From positions 1 to 64,000 of the forward strand of contig JAFKAC010000015.1 of the NCBI GenBank assembly GCA_025766275.1: a stretch of DNA of 64,000 bases, given 5' to 3'. This document shows, in pieces, positions 1 to 11,542 of this stretch. The notes under the pieces were generated by a model that did not search any database, had not been told where the DNA came from, and was given only the letters and a program-made list of their open reading frames with translations. Origin of the DNA: Lactarius indigo (Eukaryota; Basidiomycota; Agaricomycetes; Russulales; Russulaceae). How positions within the stretch are numbered: the first letter of the stretch is position 1; each line of letters begins with the position of its first letter. A program made the translations under genes and the position numbers.

Positions 1-468
1 GTTGCAACTACGCTAAGGTAGATTTAGTTGCGGACTTACTTACGGTGATACGGTAGTGCGATAGGCGATACGACTGATAGCTGACTGAGCGGTGCCTGTA
101 TGACTCGATACTAGTACGGGTACTAGTAGTATTAGGGTTCGAGATGTTTCTGCGATACGTTGGACGCTACTATACTGTGACTCATAGCAGCGCTTGAAAG
201 CCTGCTCTATCTGTATTTAAACTGTCTTGTGAAGACCAAGATACGCCATCTTGGTCTTCTTGAATCGTCACTTATCTTCTCTTCTCTCTCTCTCTCTCTC
301 TCTCTAAAGTGGTCCGACTCCGCTCGTGACAATCCAGCCGACTTCAAGTGCACTTCCACGTGTTCACTCGTGTATATTAATTGGGCCTTCGAGCTTTCAA
401 AGACGATTAGCTAAGTTGTTACCGCCGCTACCAAGCTCAAGTCGAGCTAACGTCGTGACGACGTTACA
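1..468 (+). repeat. 5' LTR of element A (partial)
   Basis: Repeats the 3' LTR at 7287-7787, starting about 28 bases inside it because the window begins within the LTR. It ends in CGTTACA. It holds a TATA box, a 12-bp hairpin and a CT microsatellite of about 25 nt near 276-304; the 3' copy of that tract is about 4 nt longer. Differences between the two LTRs are small indels (near 12-30 and in the CT tract). I saw no base substitution. Confidence 0.93.
214..259 (+). promoter_or_regulatory. LTR core promoter and inferred transcription start, element A
   Basis: TATTTAAA at 214-221 is followed 34 nt later by ATCTTGGTCTTC (248-259). The start site is inferred to be here because ATCTTGGTCTT is exactly complementary to the primer-binding site at 471-481. 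GAAGACCAAGAT (231-242) and 248-259 form a perfect 12-bp stem with a 5-nt loop across the start site. Elements C and D keep the same layout and spacing. Confidence 0.7.
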
Positions 469-470
469 TT

Positions 471-481
471 AAGACCAAGAT
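471..481 (+). other. Self-primer binding site, element A
   Basis: AAGACCAAGAT starts two bases after the 5' LTR, where a primer-binding site belongs. It matches no tRNA 3' end I recognise (no TGG start) but is the exact reverse complement of the inferred first 11 nt of the transcript (248-258). This is the arrangement known for Tf1 and related self-priming Ty3/gypsy elements. That it primes here is an inference. Confidence 0.72.
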
Positions 482-487
482 TCCACC

Positions 488-2550
488 GTGGCCGTAACAA
501 CAAGAGATCAGTGGACGAGCTTCCGTCCATACTCAATCCCAAGAAGGGGAGAACGCAACGTCCCCACGCGCTTTCTACAAGCTGCTAGTTGGAGAGAACG
601 ACAAGAAGAAACCGGATACTTTGTGGAATTCAACGGACCCTCGAGGTTCCGCCCAGTTGAGTTCAACTTCGACCACTTGTGTTGGGTAGAAGTTGCGTGG
701 AACCCTATAGATTCCCAGTGGGACGCTATACGACCAGCCGGACCCCGATACCATTGCGACATCGACGCGCGAGAGCTCAACAATCGATTAGACTGGGGAC
801 CCATTGACGGACAAGTACGAGAACACTCCACCGGAGAAGTAGTATCGGAGGAAGGGGGAGGAGATCAAAGCCAGGAAGAGAGCGAAGGTCGAGAACCAAA
901 CCAGACGGAAACAAGTGGAGGAGCCATACAAGACCTCCTAATAGAAAGAGCTGAGTCTGCGCATATCACCGAACCAGAACCAATTCACATCCGATCCCAG
1001 CAATTATGGCTACGATAACGCGCGCCATGGAAGAAGTTGCAATAGAAGAAGCGCGAGTAATACGCGAAGAAGCAAGAGACATTCTTATGCCCATCAACCC
1101 AGAAACAGGAATACGAATGACCGCAGAAGACGCCGCAATCTTTAGGGCAATAGGGTCGGATAGGGAGATCCCCCATCCGGGCGGCAACCGGCACTAGATC
1201 TCCCACCAGGAATAGGAGGACCCGGTGAAGACCCACCACCGCCACCAGGAGGAGGCATCCCATTCGATTTGCGAAGAACCGAACCACCAAGGATGCCACC
1301 CACGGGACCACCGGGAGGCGTGGAGGAGGCGGTGGAGGAGGAGTGGCGGAGATGCCGGAGGAGGAGGGCACCATAACGAGAAACTAACCGGCGAGCCACC
1401 TTCTATCTTTGACGGAGACCGACTCAAAGTAGACCAATTTTTGACGCAGTGGCATGTCTATTGGGGCATGAATTTGGATGCCCCTATCATGCGCAACGAC
1501 TACAGAAGATGTCTTCTGTTTCTTTCCTACATCAAAGGCGGAGCAGTCAGTGAATGGGTTCTGTCCTTCCTGAACTGGCTCAACAGGCAAATACAACGAG
1601 GGATCAGCCCCTACACGCGCGACCTGTGAACGCAGTAGCCAATGGATTCAGCCAGAGGTTCGAGAACACGCTAGAAAGAGAACAAGCCCAAGCCATATTA
1701 CGAAAAGGCTTCAAGATGGTGGGAGAAGACATTGACAAGTACGTCAATGACTTCGAACAGCTAGCACGCAAGGCTCACTACCGTCTCAATGAACCCCAAA
1801 CCATCGACCTCTTCACGTCGGGTTTGCCCAAGGAACTGTTCAAAAACGCGTTCCAGTTCGATGACCCCATTACCTTCGACGACTGGAAAAGGGCCGTTCT
1901 CAAGCGGCAGAAGAACTACATTCACCTCAAAGCGCGACTTAACGAATACAAGAACACGACGACGCAGCCGAAGAAGCAGGGCGGCAATGCAGGATGGACA
2001 CTCCCGCAAAACCTGCCTCAGACCAACCCGTGGGCCATGGACACCTCAGCTGATCGGGCAAAGGTGAGGCTTGCAGGGTCCGAGGACATCGACTTCAACA
2101 AACTGCCGCATCGCGACTGGCCTGCACCACCGTTCCCGCCAAGAGGAGGGCCAGGAGCCAGAGGACGAGGAAGAGGGGGATCGCGACGGGACTTAAGGAA
2201 CGTCCTCTGTTATAACTGTCACGCTCCCGGCCACCTCTCACGAAATTGCCCATATCCGCGTACGCAACAGCAGTGGCAAACCGCCCCATCCAGTAGTCGC
2301 ATGACCGAAACCACGGGATATCCGCAAGGACCCTCTCACAATATGCGCCATCGCAGTACGCACCATCGCTGCCAGGGTATATGTCCCCAGCGCCAAGCGT
2401 AACGCCCGCACCACAAATCAACGCGGCAAGCACGAAAACAGCGGAGAACAGGCTAAGGAATGGCTCACACAGGTGGCCAACAGTACAGACGAAGTGAAGG
2501 ATCTTATACTCCAAGATCTGTGGGGAAAGGAGGGTTTTCAGGACGCCTAA
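488..2550 (+). pseudogene. gag: gag of element A, frameshifted
   Basis: Encodes the capsid/nucleocapsid polyprotein. The N-terminal module begins with TRDQW and includes an HLCW motif. A Gly/Pro-rich linker, a retrotransposon gag helical region (LTQWHVYWGMN) and a CCHC zinc knuckle (CYNCHAPGHLSRNC, near 2208) follow. Compared with element C, single-base losses break the frame near 993, near 1170 and at about 1627, and probably near 2390, giving several open pieces. The first residue falls on GTG, with no upstream in-frame ATG. The gag frame ends at TAA 2548-2550, just past the frameshift heptamer. As it stands it cannot make full Gag, unless the indels are sequencing errors. Confidence 0.88.
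2532..2538 (+). promoter_or_regulatory. -1 frameshift heptamer G-GGU-UUU, element A
   Basis: GGGTTTT lies in the gag frame as G|GGT|TTT, the canonical X-XXY-YYZ form, with the gag stop 9 nt further on. The pol frame is the -1 frame and is open from here. The same heptamer in the same phase is present in elements C, D and E. Confidence 0.75.
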
Positions 2551-5500
2551 ACCCGTCAGTCTGGGTAAGGGCTCTTCAATGTAATTCTGTAATTGTGACA
2601 ACACGCTACCGGTCTATGAGAGTTCCAGTGACTGTCCGAACGAATTACCAAACGACTGAAACAAATGCGCTAATTGACTCCGGCGCAACCGACAACTTCA
2701 TCCGACCAAGTTCGGCTAGACGAGCTGGTATCCAAACACAGCCGCTGGATACACCCCGCAAGATATGGAATATAGACAATACAGAAAATAAAGCTGGGTT
2801 AATCACTCATTACGTTAACCTAGAGGTGAAAACACGAGGACAGATAAAGCAAATGACCTTCCTGGTCACCGACCTAGGAAGCGAAGACATGGTGCTAGGC
2901 TATCCATGGCTCAGCGCGTTCGAACCCACAATTAGCTGGGCCTCGGCCACATTACATCCCGACATGCAGCCAATAGTGTTAGCAACTAGCGAAGCACTGC
3001 TACGGACAACAACTACTCGAGCCCTCATTGCGGCCGAAAAAGAAGAAATTGTGCAAGAGCTCGAAGACGAAACGTTCGTAAGGGCCACCACCTCGACGGA
3101 ACTGGCCATACAAGCAAAGCAACAACAAACGAAGGCGGTGCTCCCACAAGAATACGCAACATTTGCCAAACTTTTCAACGAGCAAGCCTCGCACCGCTTC
3201 CCCCCGGCAAGGCCGTGGGATCACGCAATAGACTTTAAACCATCTGCGCCGGCCGCCATCGACTGCAAAATCTACCCTATGACCCAAAAAGAAGAAGGCG
3301 AACTTAAAGAATTCCTGGAGGAGAAACTAAAGCAGGGATATCTGCGCCCCTCTATCTCCCCGTACGCATCGTCATTTTTCTTCATTAAAAAGAAGGACGG
3401 AAAACTACGCCCGGTGCAGGACTACCGGGTCATCAACTCCCATACCATTCGAAATCAATACCCACTGCCCCTAATACAGGACCTCATCCTCGACCTCAGC
3501 AACGCCCACATTTACACGAAGCTCGACATCCGCTGGGGCTACAACAACATACGCATCCGCGACGGGGATCAGGAAAAAGCGGCCTTCAAGACCAAATTCG
3601 GGCTTTTCGAACCCACTGTCATGTTCTTCGGACTGACCAACTCCCCCGCTACCTTTCAAGCCATGATGAACCACATTTATCGGGATACGATCGCGAAACA
3701 CGAACGATTGGGCACTACGATACGTGTTTACATGGATGACATTGGAATTGCCACTCATTTTGATCACGATTTGCCGGCCCACATCGCGGCAGTTCGCGAT
3801 GTCTTACGCGTCGCAGAAGAGCACGACCTCTACTTCAAACTCGAAAAATGCCTGTTCCACCAGCCGCGTATGGATTACCTGGGGGTAATCCTTGAAAGGG
3901 GGTGACCCGAATGGACCCTGTAAAAGTTCAAGGAATCAAAGACTGGCCAACGCCAACAAAAGTCAAAGACGTTCGCTCTTTCCTCGGCTTTTGCAACTTT
4001 TACAGACTTTTCATCCGCGGCTTTGCAACCCACGCCAAACCACTCACCAAATTAACAAGGAAAGACGAAGAATGGCGATGGACAGAAGACGAAGACAAGG
4101 CATTCAGAACTCTGAAGCACCTTGTAACAGAAGAACCGGTACTAGCGCACCCCGTACTTCAAGACCCGTTCGAACTGGAAGTTGACGCATCAGGATACGC
4201 GGTGGGAGCCGTTCTACTACAAAAGAAATCTGACGGAAAGCGGCATCCCATAGGATACTATTCCGCGACGCTATCGGAAGCGGAACGCAATTACGACATT
4301 TATGACTTAGAATTACTGGCAATCGTCAAAGCGCTGCGAAACTGGAGACCGCTACTCGCAGGAGCCCCACACAAAATCAAGATCTACTCCGATCATCTCA
4401 ACCTGCAGTACTGGAAATCGCCGCAAAAGATCAGCCGACGGGTTGCCAGGGAAGTATTAGAACTCTCCGAGTACGACTTCGAAATTCACCATATCAAAGG
4501 AAAGAACAACGGAAGGGCAGACGCCCTGTCACGACGACCAGACTACGACCAAGGAATCGAAGATAACAGCGAGGTGGTTGTTCTACCCCCCGAAGTCTTC
4601 GTACGAACCCTCAACGCCGCGCGCACATTTATTGCAAATCCAAACTTATTGCAACCACGCCATCAACAAGACGAGGAGGTGATCAAGACATGGGCCGACC
4701 CGCATCGCCTCAAAAAGATACAGGGAGAATGGTACAAGGACGGCAGGTTCGTGATCACCGGACCTGCGTCCACCCAACGAGTACTGATACACGACCACCA
4801 TGACTTGCCAATACACGGCCACCCGGGAATCGCGAGGACTCAACGCATCCTGGAAAGGCACTACTGGTGGCCACGACTCCGAAGGGACGTATACGAGTAC
4901 GTGCAAGGTTGCGCAGAATGCCAACGAAACAAAGTGAACACGAGGCCTATACGAGCCGCACTGCATCCCATTACGCCGGTATTAGAAGCCATGCCATTTC
5001 ACACAGTGGCGGTCGACTTTATCACCAAACTCCCCGCGTCCAAGGGGTACGACAGCATACTGACGGTCACGGACCACGATTGTAGCAAGGCCTCCGTTTT
5101 TATCCCGTGTCGAGAAGAGGTCACCGCGGAAGAAACAGCAGCTCTGTACGTCACCCATGTATTCAAACGTTTCGGACTACCGCGCAAGGTCATCAGCGAT
5201 CGTGACCCCCGTTTCACATCCAAGTTCACCAAAGAAGTCTGCCGCATCCTAGGGATCCAGCAAAACATATCGACGGCATATCACCCACGCACTGACGGAC
5301 AGTCCGAACGAACGAATCAATGGCTGGAACAGTACCTGCGCTTCTGGGTAAACGAGCGACAAGATAACTGGACCGCTTATCTGCCAATCGCTGAATTTGC
5401 GCACAATAATTGGCCACATGAGCACACCAAAAGGTCGCCGTTTCACCTTCTGATGGGTTATGACCCGCAAGCGGATTGGACGGATAAGCCATCCCCTCTT

Positions 5501-6463
5501 CCCCAAGTCACGGAACGGCTAACACAACTAAAAGAGGCTAGGATGGACGCCCAACGCCTCATGAAAAAGGCACAGGAAACGTGGGTCCGTAACAAAGATA
5601 CGCCCAAGTTCAAGGAAGGCGACTTCGTATGGCTAGAGGGCAAACACTTGCGGACCAATCAGCCCACGGCGAAACTGGCGGCGCGATGCCACGGACCCTT
5701 TCGGGTAGTTCAGGTGATGTCCCCTTACAATTATCGATTGGAACTTCCCACGCAGTGGAGCATTCACCCAGTGTTCCACATCGATTCTCACGCCGTACAA
5801 GCAAACTGTCATCCATGGAGAAAACTTCACACGACCGCCCCCGAGCTGATTGACGGAGAAGAAGAGTATGAGGTCGAGGCCATCCTAGACTCACGGCACT
5901 TCGGCAGAGGGCGTCGCCTCCAGTACCTAATCAAGTGGAAGGGGTATCCAGACTCGGAGAACCAGTGGGTCAACAAGGATGACGTCTTCGCGCCCGAGGC
6001 ACTTCGCCTTTATCAGGAAGCACAAGCACACGGAAAAGTGGTTAAGACAAGTTCAATCCGTACTCAGGAAAGTCGTCCCCTCTTCCTCCGCTCTACTTCA
6101 CTTCTATGCCTACTTCCCCTCTTCGACATGTCACACAAGCGGAACTTCTCGACTCCCTCGCGGAAGACGGCCCGCGCCCTCCTGGCTGACAATGACGACA
6201 CCGAAATCCCGAACACTCAGCTCACCCCATGGACACCTCTTGTGCCAACAGAGGGGCCTATCACTGCGCAAGAGTGGGCCCACGTCATCACCCAATTCCC
6301 CGACCCAACAACCGCTCCAGACGACGAGCAAGCCGTCGTACATGTCTTCCGAAACGATCGCGGTGAACGGAACCCATCGCCGCTATCCCCCCAAGCGACG
6401 ACCTCATCGGTGTTCGTGGAATTTTCCCGCGCGACGACCAGCGTTCAAGCACTGATGGAGTAA
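2539..6463 (+). pseudogene. pol: pol of element A (PR-RT-RH-IN-chromodomain), frameshifted
   Basis: Encodes protease (DSGATDNF, near 2675), reverse transcriptase (YMDD, near 3730), RNase H (VDASG, near 4185), integrase with an HHCC zinc finger (near 4797-4923) and DDE core, a GPF motif and a chromodomain (near 5860-6020). A missing base in the G run at about 3895-3903, compared with C and D, puts a TGA in frame, so pol falls into two pieces (to 3905 and from 3902). Near 5790 and 5840 a 2-nt and a 1-nt loss cancel each other but garble about 20 residues. The frame continues past the chromodomain into the extension and stops at 6463. Catalytic motifs look intact; the enzyme as a whole is not. 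Confidence 0.9.
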
Positions 6464-7255
6464 CGAGTTTGGAGGGCTGGCGGAGAGTCGCGGCAGCGTG
6501 GCAGAAGGAACAGCTCGACTCCGCAGCGGCCTGACTGAGGGAGATGCGAGAGCGACCGGCAGCGATGGCGGCAGCTGAGGCTGCCATGATGACGAAGATT
6601 ACTACCTGTCAGCACATTCCTTCTTACGAACGAAGCGCGACGCTGATCATCCCGGTGTCACGCCATGGCTCGTCTACACCGACGGCTCCCCATGTATCGA
6701 GGATGTGTGCGCCGTGCCTGGCGCCGCCGATCACCGTCTGTTCACTGCCGCCAACGACCCCGTGCATGTCATTGCGCCTGAAGGGTTCCGGGCGAAACGA
6801 CAACCCATCACATTCGATAACCCCATCACCGGCCCCGACGGAGTAGAGAGGGATGCATCGCACATCCAGATCATTGGAGGGGCAGACCCAATCATACTAG
6901 GAGTCATACAAGGCTCGCCGCACGTATACGGTAAGCCCTTCTACGCCGAGCCCCACATATCCGCCGCACTCCGCCCACGTACCCGCATGAGGACCTGGTC
7001 GTCTTCGAGGCCGACAAGATCACCGACCGCGCACTCAATCGTATCAACGATGAGTCACTTACAGCGGAGGTCACGCGCTTCCGCGCCGCCAGCTACGAGC
7101 TGGACCGACTCCGAGCCAGGGTGAGTCAGCTCCGTGCCATGATCGAGTGCGCGCAGGACGACAGGCGCGACTCCATCTACCGCCTGGAACGAGCGACTGC
7201 CCTGGAGCGCATTGCGGACGAGCAGCGCGATTGGCCGCCTCGTGACTTTCGGTGA
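6464..7255 (+). pseudogene. Remnant of the post-chromodomain extension, element A
   Basis: Continues the accessory C-terminal region described under the pol of element D (extension residues about 1189-1601). Recognisable parts are a YRGRV-like stretch, APEGFRAKRQP near 6775 and a C-terminal coiled-coil-like segment ending in RDFR with stop TGA 7253-7255. Frames are broken by indels. No function is known to me, and no signal peptide or membrane segment is visible, so an Env role is not supported. Confidence 0.65.
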
Positions 7256-7286
7256 GTCTGGGGCCTCACGCTTAGAAAGGGAGTGA

Positions 7287-7593
7287 TGTTACGTTTCGAC
7301 CCTTACTGTACCGGTTGCAACTACGGCGGTAAGGTAGATTAGTTGCGGACTTACTTACGGTGATACGGTAGTGCGATAGGCGATACGACTGATAGCTGAC
7401 TGAGCGGTGCCTGTATGACTCGATACTAGTACGGGTACTAGTAGTATTAGGGTTCGAGATGTTTCTGCGATACGTTGGACGCTACTATACTGTGACTCAT
7501 AGCAGCGCTTGAAAGCCTGCTCTATCTGTATTTAAACTGTCTTGTGAAGACCAAGATACGCCATCTTGGTCTTCTTGAATCGTCACTTATCTT

Positions 7594-7624
<31 letters not shown>

Positions 7625-7787
7625 AAAGTGGTCCGACTCCGCTCGTGACAATCCAGCCGACTTCAAGTGCACTTCCACGTGTTCACTCGTGTATATTAAT
7701 TGGGCCTTCGAGCTTTCAAAGACGATTAGCTAAGTTGTTACCGCCGCTACCAAGCTCAAGTCGAGCTAACGTCGTGACGACGTTACA
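7287..7787 (+). repeat. 3' LTR of element A
   Basis: 501 bp with TGTTACG ... CGTTACA ends, preceded by the purine-rich tract AGAAAGGGAGTGA. It holds the TATA box, start-site hairpin and CT microsatellite (about 29 nt) as in the 5' copy. Confidence 0.95.
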
Positions 7788-8682
7788 CCTGCCAAGTGAT
7801 GGGTACGTATTATTCTTATAGCGGATGTCCTGCTCTGACATCCGTTTCAAGTGGATTGATTGGGTGGGAGTGCCCCTGCCTCCAAGGCCGCATCTGTCAC
7901 CTCTCGCCATTCCGTGGCCTCACACCATTCCTCTACGGGTGGGCTGCTGCGCCAACCATCAGGTGAATAGTTTGTGTTTCTTGGCTGTTTCATGCACACC
8001 TAACGTATGTTTCAAGTTGCGCGTTCAGGTGGGAGTGCTGCATCACGCAGGCCATCGCCAGAGATCCCCCCCGCACAGTAAATAATCGAATATGCGTTTT
8101 AGGACAATTTGTAATCACGTAGTTGGACTTCCCCATTTGAATGAATTGGTACATGTGACGTGTGTGCAATCAGTTTTATGTGATCCATCTGTCATTTGCT
8201 TCATGTGACCCATCTGTAACATGTGACGTCGTATATCATATGACTTGATTCCCATATGTGGGATTCTGCAAAGCTGAGTGGCATGCAACTTAATACATCG
8301 GACCATCCGGAATAAACCCGACTCACACCCTAAATACATCTCCATTAAGTGGTCGGCACATTGCAAAGGTGGGATACATGGCTGAATATCTCTGTAGTAA
8401 AGCTGGCAGGTTGTATCACATATGCCTTCTATAGATCATATCAAATATGCATGTGTTTAGAGTATTGTATGTCTAGTATTATTCCTTCGCCATTTATATG
8501 TGACATTGAAACAGCGGACCATCCGACATTCATGCCATGTCATATATTGAGGTGTAGTCTAACAATTACCATAGATCCTCAGGCAGCGTTTCATGTATCT
8601 TCAGCAAGGCCAAACCTGTTTCACATGTCCATGGTATTTATATTGCTTCAGGTTTAGCTACTCTATTGCTCTACTACCAATC
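7788..8682. other. No gene seen between element A and the small gene
   Basis: About 0.9 kb with only short, unconvincing open frames and several ATGTGA(C/T) repeats (8150-8230). It may be the 5' flank of the KDZ transposon. I found no terminal inverted repeat here. Confidence 0.5.
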
Positions 8683-9316
8683 ATGCAGTCTCACACATCC
8701 AAAGGCAAACTTGTATCATCCACATCAAAGCCCTCCAGGTACACCAGCACCATTCACGAACATAAGCGGATCTCCCGCTCCCCCCCTCTCCACACTCCCA
8801 CCATGTTTTCTGATCCTGTGGACAACTCACCCTCTGATACACATTCATTTGATGAGGATGACATGTATGGCTCAGATGGTGATGTTGAAACCATCAGTCT
8901 GAAACCCCTGCTGGAACATGTTTCTGAGGAGCAAGAAACAAGTTCAATCAATCAATGTGTGGTATGTACCTGTCACCATCAATTTTTCCTATTCCATCTT
9001 ACCTTTCAAGGCGGATGTGGAACATCCTTTGGAGGAGCAGGAAAGCTCACTCAATGAATATGAGGTGTGTACCTGTCATTGTCAATCCATTCCATCCATC
9101 TTACCTTTCAAGGTGGACATGGATATCATTTCCGACTCAGAGAATATACACAGGAGTGTGAATGACTTCTCCCTCATGGTAAGGGCACTGTGTGAGGCAG
9201 AAGAGATTGATGTTTCCAATATTTCACATGGAACAGAAGATAGCCTGTATCATGATGATGGGTTGGATCATGCATCGGAGATGTCTTCGGAATTAGGAAA
9301 TACTAATGATAGTTGA
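8683..9316 (+). CDS. Small acidic hypothetical protein, two introns
   Basis: ATG at 8683 opens a frame that is kept by removing two short introns (8962-9010, 49 nt; 9065-9112, 48 nt; both GT..AG with CTTAC near the 3' end, phase 0) and stops at TGA 9314-9316. The product, about 175 residues, is rich in Asp, Glu and Ser. I recognise no domain. The exon and intron around 8911-9010 are repeated as 9017-9112, giving two similar peptides (LEHVSEEQE and VEHPLEEQE). It lies just upstream of the KDZ transposase on the same strand and could be a passenger of that element. The start codon is a guess. Confidence 0.5.
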
Positions 9317-9571
9317 TTAGAAGGTCCTCCATGATGTAGACTATTGTACTGTGGTTGTACTGTCTCATGTAGGGTTTCACATTGGGACTGGTTTCAGATT
9401 TGAAGGTTGGACAACACCACTAGTGGATCAACCAGGTGTATAGATCATTGAGGATGCTCAGGTATATTTAAGAATGGAGATAATGCATGTCACCCATTGA
9501 CCTTCATTCACACCATCTTCATTCTATCCATTTCCATTCATAATGCCTCCAAAGAATACCTTCACCATTCC

Positions 9572-11542
9572 ATGGGAGATGTTGTTGAGGTTGTTAACCA
9601 GACACAGAAGACTAAGCGGGGACTCCGTACCACTGTGAAGGAAGTCCCTTTCCACTTAAAGAAGGGGAAGTCAGGTCAAGCTTCAATGTCTCAAACTGGA
9701 GTGGAGACCACTATGGAGACAGTACAGTCGCAGTCATCCAGGGACTCACCACATGGGATAGAGGAATCACATACCCTTCACCACATAGAGCCATATGAAC
9801 CTGATTTGCAAGACTTTCAAGCAGAGGAATCCCAGCCCCAACAAAGTGTATGTCCACAACCTCCTATGATCATTGTCGGACTTCTGATTATAGACACCAA
9901 TGAGCCAGTGGACAGACATGCGGAGCAGATACATCCACCTGTTGCTCGAGATGGAGGGTCTGACAAGTGCTCCAAATTGCTCTATGTGTACCAGTTCAAT
10001 GCAAATCAAGTGCTCCAATTGTATTGGAGGAAAGTACTTCTGCAAGGAATGTTGCCTTCAAACACATATGCGATCCCCATTCCATCAGATGTCCCACTGG
10101 ACTGGCACACACTTTGCACCAATGTCATTAATGTCAATTGGATTTAAGCTCTGCTTTGGTCATGATGGGAGGCCATGTCCACTTACAGTGGAGGTATGAA
10201 CATATCAGATATATGAATCCCACATATACTCATATATCCATAGGGACACCAAGCATCAGATGGGACACAGCGCAGAAAGCAGACGTCCCATCAGACTCGT
10301 TCTGCATCACTTGTATCTGTTGAGGAAGAGCAGGCTCATTCATCGGGAGGTCCGCAGCCTTCGTCACAAACTCTTGAAGATATGCCTGGGATTTCAGACA
10401 CATTGTTTGACTTTGCTGGGGATGTGTTAGATCCCTCTGAGGGAAACACACAACGCACTTGGACCACAATGTTGGGAAACCCGCTGATCACTGTTGTCAA
10501 TCAAACAGGTGTCTTTGATATGGATGTACTCTTCTGCATATGCCCCAATGCTGGTGCCAATGATGAGCAACTACTCCAAGCTGGAATATTTCCTTCAACC
10601 TTCAAGCAGATTGAGACTGCATTCACCTTCTCAGTTCTGGATGACTTCTTGGCTGACAACCTGGAGTGCAAGACAACTGCACAACAGTACTATTCTAAGC
10701 TTCAGAGCATCACCAATCAGATGTTCCCTGACCATGTCCCGGTGAGTATCAATGCTATCCTGATACTGCATAACATCTTATTGATGGAGACATATAGAAC
10801 CTCTACAAACAGCTCTTGAGGGCATCCCAACAATGGAGGGACTTGAGGAATAGGATTGAAAGCGGTTTGGGACATCAGCACACAGGGACATCTGCTAATG
10901 AAGGGTCCATGGCCATATTCTGTCCAGCCTGTCCACTGCCAGGCATCAATCTACCAGATGATTGGAGGACCAGATATAATGATAAGCCATATGTATTCAT
11001 TGAGAACATGTCAAATATCTCAGTATTGACTTGCTCGAAGGAATCAACTCATCTGAACCTTCATAATGGATGGCAACTTCTCAGCAGAGCACATGAGGTG
11101 TAGGACAGGAGATACGGACGTTCTGCTATCAGCGGGGATGGCCTTCATGGCAAATCCCAATTCATATAAGGCTCATCTGCATAGTGGGCAAGAGATTTCC
11201 CAGGTATGTCAGATACTATTGACAGTGACTGTTGTCTTATAGTCTCATAGCCCAGCACATGTAACACATACAGGGCCATTGAACAGGCCAATTCAAGTCA
11301 TCCACACCTTGATGTTACAGGCATCAGAGCAACCGCATGCTGTCATGGATTCTTTGTCCCTACATCTGTAGTTGACTTCCAGAAGGGAGAGAGGTATGTC
11401 TGACGCATTAAGCACCCTAAGTATGGAATTGATAATTGATGTATGTTTGATGTCAGGCAAATCAATATGGACTATAGCCTTTGCAAGGCCCTTTCCTACA
11501 ATATGGGGGACATCCCTGTGGCCTTGGTCATGTATGATATCA
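9572..11542 (+). pseudogene. KDZ transposase, 5' part (CxC2 cluster and start of catalytic domain)
   Basis: Transposase of the Kyakuja-Dileera-Zisupton superfamily, which moves DNA transposons by cut and paste. After a low-complexity N-terminus (start about 9572) and an intron (9848-9893) comes a CxC2-type zinc-binding cluster: CSMC, CSNCIGGKYFCKEC, then H residues and WTGTHF (9960-10110). An intron at 10194-10243 follows. The KDZ body then begins, with GVFDMDVLFC (about 10510), CPACPLPGINLPDDW (about 10925), MDGNFSAEH (about 11065), a VDFQKGER motif (about 11370) and GDIPVALVMYDIM (to 11542). More short introns are needed between these blocks. The frame is cut within the MYDIM-CQYG motif by a solo LTR. 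Confidence 0.85.

Larger units (their letters stand above)
1..7787 (+). mobile_element. Ty3/gypsy chromovirus, element A (5' end outside window)
   Basis: A nearly complete LTR retrotransposon: 5' LTR (cut by the window edge), self-primer site, gag, pol with chromodomain, post-chromodomain region, polypurine tract (7273-7286) and 3' LTR. It is the same family as element C (25412-33290) and a cousin of D and E. The coding frames are broken by several 1-2 nt indels, while the two LTRs differ only by small indels. The five bases after the 3' LTR are CCTGC; the matching duplication should lie just upstream of the window. Confidence 0.93.

Noticed and set aside
229..414. 61-codon frame in the element A LTR with a Ser/Leu repeat
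   Set aside because: It is the CT microsatellite read as codons; it lies across the promoter and has no similarity to any protein.
471..481. tRNA primer-binding site
   Set aside because: It lacks the TGG start expected for a tRNA CCA end, and the exact match to the transcript start is a better explanation.
3890..3905. Programmed frameshift in pol of element A at a G run
   Set aside because: C, D and E are in frame here with one more base, so this is an indel or sequencing error.
6464..7255. An envelope gene in the post-chromodomain region
   Set aside because: No signal peptide, no membrane segment and no Cys pattern in any of four copies.
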